DNA from: Oncomelania hupensis
Lineage: Eukaryota > Mollusca > Gastropoda > Littorinimorpha > Pomatiopsidae
Assembly (NCBI GenBank): GCA_036898135.1
Contig: CM072517.1
Coordinates: 65,025,269 to 65,089,268, forward strand
DNA length: 64,000 nt
Direction of reading: 5' to 3'
Part shown: one piece after another, positions 57,086-64,000 of the stretch
Layout: each line of letters opens with the position of its first letter
Position numbering within the stretch: the stretch's first letter is position 1
The notes under the pieces: model-generated
Databases searched by the model: none
Told to the model about the DNA's origin: nothing
Seen by the model: only the letters and a program-made list of their open reading frames with translations
Made by a program: the position numbers and the translations under genes

Positions 57086-57847
57086 TGCCCCTGGTCCGGA
57101 AAAGGAGAGTCCTCTCTCCGAAAACATAAAAATTACAATTATGCAATTGAAGCACACTGAAAAAAAAACGCACGAAAAATCATAACAAGGTAGGTGAAGA
57201 CAATGTAATAGACTATGCTAAAAAACCGATACATAACAATAAAATAGTGTGACAACACCAAGTATAAAATGAATAATATTCTACACAACGACCAAGGCAT
57301 GCATGGACCAACAAATCAAAGAGGAGACTCGACCGGTGACCCAATGTATATAACCGTTAGCGGTTATGCAAAAAAATATCACGGAGTTTTTGCGAAAGCA
57401 ACTCAACGCGTAATCGACATGGGACACTGGGAATCGACCAAATATAGCACGGAGGACTTCAAAAGTCACTCAACGTGAGAAGACATCCACAGAAAAAATA
57501 TGCAAACGTCACGGAGCGATTAAAACCGCTCTACGTTTCAAAGATGTCTCAGGTATCATAGTTTATTGTGTGTGTTGTAAACCGATAATACCATTCAAGA
57601 ATTTTAAAAAAATGGATACACTTTGCATGCAATATCAACACACAAAAAAAATCAACACAAGAAAAAAAACATATACACATTAAAAAAAACACTTAAGTTT
57701 TTTTGTTTTTTTTTAAAAACGGATTATAATAAAATAACAATTACATAACAAACCTTTACAAACACAGCCAATGTCACCAGCGTTAAAGTATGATTTTAAA
57801 CAAATATAACGTCTACAAAGTGGGGAACAAATTGCAAACAAAAAAAA

Positions 57848-58184
57848 CAAACATATTTCTTGTTTTACTTCTTATTTCCTGTTTCTTGTTTTAATTTCAC
57901 AAAACCCACAACAATTTCTGACATTTCCACTACCCCTTTTAATCATCTATCTCAACGATTCATTTATCTTCCGCTTCCTTAAGGTTTGGATAATTTCGGC
58001 GCTAATGACGTTTTCGTTTGTATAACCTCTTATTATCAACACTAACACAGATTTCTTTAGATCAGAGCTAAGCATTTCCAGCAACTGTAATACGCTTCTA
58101 AAATTTGTTAAAACGTTACATCAATTCCAACAACTGTGGTACACTTCTAACATTGTATTAAAACCATAATTTGGACTCTGTCAT
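57848..58184 (-). repeat. Internal direct repeat, copy 2 (~340 bp)
   Basis: Ends exactly at the right-hand target duplication, so this repeat forms the 5' terminus of the insertion. See copy 1. Confidence 0.85.
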
Positions 58185-58279
58185 ACTATGATATTGTTAC
58201 ATAAAGACATTGCAGACAAAGTTCGCGCACTGGCTGTTTCAAGCTGGGACTGACTCGAACAACAAATGGTACGTCATGG

Positions 58280-59000
58280 TTGGTTTAGGTAATCGGTTCA
58301 GAAAGATGGGCCAGGGCAGATTCATTAATACACCGATATGCTAAGCCAAGTTGATTGCAATTTAGAGGTGTCCGGAACTCATAACCGACCAGTTTAGGGT
58401 ATCCAGCATTGGAGTAATAGGGTAACTTTTCTGTCTCGCAGTACAATGCGAGCTGTTGTGTTATGAACACGTTGAAGCCTCTGTAGTTGATTCTGTGGTA
58501 ATCCCCAGAGAAAGCTGCCGCAGAAATCGAGTCTCGACAATATCAACGAAACTGCGACTGCATGGCTGTATGTTGGTTGGTTTAGCCTAGGTCGAAGTCT
58601 ACCCAGCATTGAGATGAAGACATGGCTAGTCTTAACGACTGTGTTGATGTGATTCACCATAGACAGTTGACTATCAATGATGAGGCCTAGATTTCTCACC
58701 GAGTCAGAAAGAGCAATGTATGCTTGCTCCACACGTGTGACTGATATTTTCTCCGGAGTATGCTTTTAACTGCGGGTTTTTTTTTTCAGATCCAGCAGAG
58801 AGCACAGTACTGGCTCTCCAGCATTGCGAAGTCAGGTCGTTCACAAGACGCAAAAAGAGCAGTTTCGGCGCAGTTATATTTTGGCCAATATGCGGACTGG
58901 AATTTATCCAGAAGGTTGTTCGACTCCAGATGACTGACCAGCGTTTGGGCTACAACTCGCTCCAATAGTTCTGAAAGAGATGGCAAGTTAGACACAGTTC
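58280..59000 (-). mobile_element. CR1-like LINE reverse transcriptase remnant, internally deleted
   Basis: Minus strand: NLPSLSELLERVVAQTLVSH, then LESNNLLDKFQSAYWPKYNC and AETAL (RT domain 2), followed after a gap by SVRNLGLIIDSQLSMVNHIN, TSHVFISMLGRLRP, SLILSRLDFCGSFLWGLP and LQRLQRVHNTTARIVL, all standard for CR1-type ORF2. The catalytic core between these pieces, including the DD box, is deleted near 58740-58790. Non-functional. Confidence 0.85.
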
Positions 59001-59192
59001 TGTAATTCTTGCAGGCAGCTACAACACAGAAAGTAGCTTCGCCTATAGAAGGGGGACTGGAGTCGAAGAAGTATTAAAAGTTAAGGTTAACAGTTACTCT
59101 CGGTGGACGTACAGTTACTCTCAGTGGGCGTGATCCTGGACGCTATCGACCCTTTCCTGCAATCGCCCTCACAGTCCAGAGGATTACTATTG

Positions 59193-60192
59193 TCAGACTT
59201 CACTGTGCTGCCTAGTTCTCTTCTCCTCTTGTTCTGACCTGTCCTGTTTGCCTGCTCTCTTAGCGCACTTGCAGATGATGGAGACGATGTCAGGGACAAC
59301 GATAAAAGCGAGCAGGACCAGCATGATGACGGAAGCCGTGATACCCATTGACACGCTGGACGTTCGGTCGTCCGGAGCCGACTTTTTCTTATTGATCGAG
59401 GATGACAGCTGGATGGTGTTGACGGCTAGCTCGTCCTTGATGTATTTGCTTAATTCGGTCTTCAGCTGCAGCCTCGCCGTGTCGTTGACTGCGGTAGCCC
59501 TCCTCACTACTTTGACACAGTTGCAGCTCATCGTGTCGTACTTGACTTGATAGGCTTTTGACGTCAGCAGTGGCTTGGTGGGCGTTTTTGTAGAGGTGGG
59601 TTTGCTAGTTGTCGTGTGTGTTGGCGGTTTGGCTGGTTTTGTTGTAGACTGGGTAGTAGATGCTACAGCAATCGACGTTTCACATCCTGTTGTTTGCGGG
59701 TCACAGGTCGTTACTGGCGGAACAGTTGTTGGTTCATTTATTGTCGTCGTTGTTTCCGTTGTAGTCTTTACTGGTTCTGTTTTAGTCTTTGCTAGTTCTG
59801 TTGTACTCTTTGCTGGTTCTGTTGTTATCTTTGCTGGTTCTGTTGTTATCTTTTCCGGTTCTGTTTTAGTCTTTGCTGGTTCTGTTGTAGCTTTTGGTTT
59901 ACCTGTTGTTGTCTCAGTTGTAGTTGTTGTTGTCTCAGTTGTAGTTGTTGTTATCTCAGTTGTAGTTGTTGTTGGTTCAGTTGTAGTTATTGTTAGCTCG
60001 GCTGTTGTTGTTGGATCATCTGTTATTGTTGAATCATCTGTTGTTGGCGGATCAGTAGTTGTAGTTGTTGGCGGATCAGGGGTTGTAGTGGTCGTCGTTG
60101 TTGATGTTGCTACAGTTGCTGTTGTGGGTGCAGGTGTTGTGGTCGTTGTCGTTGTGGTTGTTGTTGTCGGAGCACAGACCAGTACGATTTCC
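59193..60192 (-). CDS. Mucin-like single-pass membrane protein, terminal exon
   Basis: The minus-strand acceptor cattctctttcag at 60194-60193 opens an exon that runs to TGA at 59193; the ATG upstream lies in intronic microsatellite sequence and is not the start. After EIVLVCAP comes a Thr/Pro-rich ectodomain of about 190 residues with TTTEP-, EPAKT-type repeats (dense O-glycosylation expected). A Cys-containing juxtamembrane domain follows (YDTMSCNCVKVVRRAT; KTELSKYIKDELAVNTIQ), then INKKKSAPDDRTSS, a transmembrane helix (GITASVIMLVLLAFIVVPDI) and a short basic/acidic tail ending HSEV, a class I PDZ-ligand form. From memory, the KKxSAxDDRxSS motif plus helix resembles predicted mollusc surface proteins; unverified. 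The N-terminus with signal peptide would be on upstream exons to the right. Confidence 0.7.
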
Positions 60193-60379
60193 CTGAAAGA
60201 GAATGACATCATCATTACTACTCCAACTACATGTATTACTACTTCTACCATTTCTGCTACTACTACTTTTACTTCCACTACTAGTGCTGCTGTTGCTACT
60301 AATGCTGCTTCCGCTGTTGCCTTTCCGCCTTCTACTTTACTACTACTATTTTGCTATTACTGCTTATAATGCTGCTACT

Positions 60380-60605
<226 letters not shown>

Positions 60606-60642
60606 GAAAACTTGTTCTTATGTAGATCTTTCGGGAGGTACC

Positions 60643-60731
60643 CTATATGCCACGGGACCTATATGCCACGGGACCTATATACCACGGGACCTATATGCCA
60701 CGGGACCTATATGCCACAGGCCCTATATGCT
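60643..60731 (+). repeat. Left 16-bp repeat array (5-6 units)
   Basis: Units CTATATGCCACGGGAC, with one variant CTATATACCACGGGAC and a final CTATATGCCACAGGCC. The reverse complement of the right-hand array unit. Confidence 0.9.
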
Positions 60732-61740
60732 CTGTTGTTTGTCCTCTGATCCATGTCCCTGTCTGAAACTGACCAGGTCACTGGTGGGAAGAGAGCCTGT
60801 GGCCCAAGGTAGGTGCGTCTGAAGTAGGTGATGAAGTCGTCAAGACGTGGGTAGCGCCTTAGAAGTTGCCTGGTGCTGTTCTGCTGGAGCAAGCGGTTGA
60901 AAGTCAACCTCAGGACTGCACGTGGAATGTATCCAATGGCGAAAATCTTGCGAAGAAAGTTGGCCAGTTCGTTCCTTCTCCGATATTCACCTGCCAGTCC
61001 TACTTCCTGGACCTTCCTGAAGAGTCTCTGAGAGAAATGGAAATAGCATCCTTGTACCTGTGCATGTGGCAGCTCTGTTTCAATACTTGTCCAAAGCGCC
61101 CGCTCAAAATCGCAAACAACGTGTGTAGGGTGCCAGTTGTGGTGTGTTTTTTTCCGGACAGCTCTTTTCACGCTTTGGAGGACTTGGCGGTATTGACCTA
61201 TGCCTCTCCGTGACATCAGAGCATACACAAGAGGCACAACATGACCCTGAAACTGCCCTAGAATGGTGAAAACTTGCTTATACGGTCTTGGGCAGCAGCG
61301 AAAGGTGGCATCCATGTACAGCAATCGGCATCTTTGGAGTGTTTCAATGTTCTCGTCTGTTGCAAACACAGCGATCTCCCAATCTGCATCGATATGCAGT
61401 AGGAACTTTTGCTGTTCTCAAGTCTCCCCCACGCACCATTGATGTTGACCTCATTCACATTTCTCGGAACGGGTGGCACTTCTGTGGCCCTGGCACGTTG
61501 CATGACTGATCTCAATGAAACAAATGAAATTCATTGCCTATCACGTCGCATTTCGGTGTCAAATACACGCTTGATTGGTCTGGTTGGATCTTGCTTGGAT
61601 GCTTCAGCCATTCGCAGTCTAGTTTCAGCACGTTGCACAATATCATCGTCTGCTGCATGTTCATGCCTCTGAATCCGACCACGGTTTTGCACAAGGATCT
61701 CTGGCTCGTCTTCATTCAGATCAAACACGTTTGTCTTTAT
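60707..61740 (-). pseudogene. MULE (Mutator-like) transposase, frameshifted and 3'-clipped
   Basis: Minus-strand pieces in order: DLNEDEPEILVQNRGRIQRH (to 61531), then DPTRPIKRVFDTEM, PPVPRNVNEVNINGAWGRLE and, after a frameshift near 61400, LLYMDATFRCCPRPYKQVFT, ILGQFQGHVVPLVYALM and CDFERALWTSIETELPHAQV, then GCYFHFSQ. 'MDATF' and 'CDFE.A' hold the two catalytic aspartates of the MULE domain. The C-terminal end (RTNNRAYRAC) runs into the 16-bp array at about 60730, so the expected TNN..E region is lost or altered. At least two frameshifts. Not functional. Confidence 0.82.
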
Positions 61741-62689
61741 TCTAACTGCACAAAAAACTGCGACGCGAGCACTGCCAAGTAATGGTGTTGTTTCTGGTCA
61801 CCTGTTTATGATATCGGTACCCATCTACAAACAAGAATTCCCCCCCCCCCCCTCCCCCCGCGGTTGCCGCGCATGATTTTACACTCCATTTTTCTTTGCT
61901 ACTAACAGCCTAAAACGCACCTAGTAAATTGGTTTAGCGAAAGATATGAAATGGATGCGGACGTTAGTGACAAAAGCCCCATTTTTTTTATAAGGTGTTC
62001 TACATACAACATACTTTATTTTCATTCTTGGCTCCTCGCAGCTATGACTGGTTCAGCCCGAATAGGCCAAAATGAAGGGTTACTTATAATTATTGGACTC
62101 ATATGGAAATGCTATTAGATGCTACATTTGCCCAACAGTAGCAATTTTGTAAACTATAACAAAAAAAGTAGTTCGCTACATTTTCACTACTCTTGGGAAA
62201 AAAAAGTAGCTCACTATATTTTCGCTACTTTTTTAGAAACTGAGTGTAGCCGCTATTTCATCAATAGACGCTATTTTTTCGCTCCTTTCTCGCTATTTTG
62301 CATAAAGCGCTAAAGCTTAAAATATGGCAAGTTCAAGAATTAAGATACGGCAAGTTCAAGAATTAATTTTACAGGGGAAAATAACGGGGGGAAAAGCGTT
62401 TCAGAACAGATTAGTAATGAAACACAAACTTGAAATCAAGCAAGTCTTAAAACTCATAAATCAACCTTGTCTGAGTGAAGGATAAAAAGATGGAATGAAA
62501 TTGTAATAAGTAAATGGAAAAGTAACAATTAATAATTAGAGGTTTTTTTTTTTTTTTTTTAAAGAGGAAAAGGAAGTGAATTAAGAAGAAAAAGAAGAGG
62601 AGAAAGATAGAATCAGAAGCAGAAGAAGGAAAACATAGAAGAAGAAGAAGTTGTATGCACTTGTCAAATTCAAATGAGAATATAATACT

Positions 62690-62762
62690 AGCAACAACAC
62701 AACAGCAACAACAGCAACAACAACAACAATAACAGCAACAACAACAACAACAACAACAACAG
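62690..62762 (+). repeat. (CAA)n tract
   Basis: About 24 CAA units with several CAG interruptions immediately before the right-hand 16-bp array. Confidence 0.85.
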
Positions 62763-62765
62763 CAC

Positions 62766-63288
62766 GTGGCATATAGGTCCTGTGGCATATAGGTTCCGTG
62801 GCATATAGGTCCTGTGGCATATAGGTTCCGTGGCATATAGGGCCTGTGGCATATAGGTTCCGTGGCATATAGGGCCTGTGGCATATAGGTTCCGTGGCAT
62901 ATAGGGCCTGTGGCATATAGGTTCCGTGGCATATAGGGCCTGTGGCATATAGGTTCCGTGGCATATAGGGCCTGTGGCATATAGGTTCCGTGGCATATAG
63001 GGCCTGTGGCATATAGGTCCCGTGGCATATAGGGCCTGTGGCATATAGGTCCCGTGGCATATAGGGCCTGTGGCATATAGGTTCCGTGGCATATAGGGCC
63101 TGTGGCATATAGGTTCCGTGGCATATAGGGCCTGTGGCATATAGGTTCCGTGGCATATAGGGCCTGTGGCATATAGGTTCCGTGGCATATAGGGCCTGTG
63201 GCATATAGGTCCCGTGGCATATAGGGCCTGTGGCATATAGGTCCCGTGGCATATAGGGCCTGTGGCATATAGGTCCCGTGGCATATAG
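62766..63288 (+). repeat. Right 16-bp repeat array with 32-bp higher-order unit (~33 units)
   Basis: Alternates GGCATATAGGTTCCGT (or GTCCCGT) with GGCATATAGGGCCTGT, giving a regular 32-bp dimer. All three minus-strand frames are open because the unit has no stop, producing a repetitive 'ATGPICHGTYMPQALY' translation that is not a gene. Confidence 0.95.
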
Positions 63289-63424
63289 AACTATCTTTCC
63301 CAGCGCAGCTCAACACGTTCTCAAGGCGCAGGCCCACACAGATCTAATTCAAGGCGCTCACTTGAGCGCATCGTCCGACGCCACAAAAAAAATGTTATAT
63401 CAAGTATAGTATTAATTGCACTAA

Positions 63425-64000
63425 TTTATTGTTTTAACTAGGAGGGCAAAGCCAATATGACTCACATGCTCCTTATGGATCTTACAATATTTAACATGAA
63501 AAGTAGTGCCCAGAAAAAAACGAAATGAAACGGCCGCATTAAAAACGCAAAGTAAAACCGACTTTGACCTTTCTATGCTCTTGACCCATGAGATGACCTG
63601 GACCTCCGGCTCCAAATGCACTCATGTACTATCAAATAAAGTACAGCAAAAAATGTATTGTGCAAAAAATAAACGGTGACCTTAGGAGACCTTGACCTTG
63701 GATGACCTTGACCCTCACGTGACCTCTCGTGCATGTCTGATCAAATACCCCAAGGTTGTTTCATACTTTGGGTTAAATAAACAGCCATTCCACTATATAA
63801 TGACCTATATTTTGAATGTTTTTGCAAGGCCTAAAATGACCTTCTCCTTCTAGATCAATGTAAAAGCGGAACAAATATGAAAGATCAACCTACCTTCTCT
63901 ACATACAACAAGTTTGGACTTTATATCTTTCATAGTTTAGGGTAAAGGTCAATTCAAAGCACCTATACTAACCCACTTTGGATCGCTCCAGTGACCTTGA
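63425..64000 (+). repeat. Dispersed repeat family R, copy at window end
   Basis: TGACCTTGA at 63703 and 63992. It shares the phrase gcaaagtaaaaccgactttg and the following text with 54230-54300 and 1100-1140. Continues past the window edge. Confidence 0.6.

Larger units (their letters stand above)
55406..58184 (-). mobile_element. 2.8-kb retroposed insertion of unknown family with internal direct repeats
   Basis: A 19-bp duplication ACTATGATATTGTTACATA flanks it (55387-55405 and 58185-58203). The left end is an (ATT)n tail in minus-strand sense (55406-55475), so the 3' end is on the left. Two direct repeats of about 340 bp (56745-57085 and 57848-58184) lie at the 5' end and in the middle. No long open frame; the interior is AT-rich. 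It could be a large SINE-like or Penelope-like non-autonomous element, or a decayed LINE. Confidence 0.65.
60643..63288 (-). mobile_element. MULE-type transposon bounded by inverted 16-bp repeat arrays
   Basis: A decayed MULE transposase (60707-61740, minus) lies between a short array of CTATATGCCACGGGAC units (60643-60731) and a long array of the inverse unit (62766-63288). Their inverted arrangement suggests that the arrays are the terminal inverted repeats. No target duplication could be matched at the outer edges. The 61790-62760 interior has C-rich, (CAA)n and purine-rich tracts but no gene. Confidence 0.55.

Noticed and set aside
57269..57478. 69-codon plus-strand frame inside the 2.8-kb insertion
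   Set aside because: Opposite to the element's orientation, no recognisable motif, AT-rich context.
59575..60369. 264-codon Val-rich plus-strand frame
   Set aside because: Antisense shadow of the Thr/Pro-rich mucin-like exon (Thr codons read backwards as Val/Gly codons).
62447..63337. Long repetitive open frames (up to 296 codons, minus strand) with period 16 residues
   Set aside because: They are translations of the stop-free 16-bp repeat array in all three frames; no start context, signal or homology.

Overview
This is animal nuclear DNA dominated by transposable elements. Spliced exons with GT/AG borders, many retrotransposon families, tRNA-derived SINEs and long microsatellites rule out a prokaryote. 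A dermatopontin-like secreted protein (a family used in mollusc shell matrix) and a Thr-rich membrane protein with a tail that I associate from memory with molluscs suggest a mollusc, probably a gastropod. That placement is inference.

Host genes are few, split and easy to miss. Exons at 21-49 and 253-446 (+) end one gene. Four exons between 7344 and 1514 (-) build a small basic/Ser-rich protein of unknown function, convergent with the first gene. A possible first exon lies at 11261-11212 (-). Three exons at 46039-45799, 44842-44711 and 40982-40859 (-) encode most of a dermatopontin-like protein, with compatible splice phases. An exon at 60192-59193 (-) encodes a mucin-like single-pass membrane protein.

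Mobile elements by region. 0-7.5 kb: introns of the small gene hold a decayed LINE (family A) and two SINE types. 7.85-10.93 kb: a 3.1 kb element with 43-bp terminal inverted repeats and a 12-bp target duplication carries a minisatellite of about 45 x 32 bp. 11.6-15.95 kb: a compound direct/inverted repeat structure and a 2.07 kb element with 72-bp inverted ends. 16.3-25.0 kb: a nearly complete 8.7 kb Ty3/gypsy-class LTR retrotransposon, LTRs about 99% identical and flanked by GTACC, with integrase placed before reverse transcriptase (Gmr1-type order). 25-41 kb: LINE-A fragments, two I-type LINE ends, SINEs and microsatellites, including one LINE-A copy broken by a TIR element and by a solo LTR. 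41.5-44.3 kb: an 822-bp TIR element and a Tc1-type transposon, both inside a dermatopontin intron. 47.4-49.6 kb: a Tx1/L1-type LINE with poly(A) and a 12-bp target duplication. 52.8-59 kb: CR1-like LINE pieces, a complete SINE with a tRNA-like head fused to a 5S rRNA-like segment, and a 2.8 kb insertion with a 19-bp target duplication. 60.6-63.3 kb: a decayed MULE transposase between two inverted arrays of a 16-bp repeat.

No rRNA gene, intact tRNA gene or CRISPR array was found. Exon borders were read by eye from splice motifs and frame, and LTR, TIR and target-site duplications were matched by eye. Family names rest on motif recognition, not on searches.
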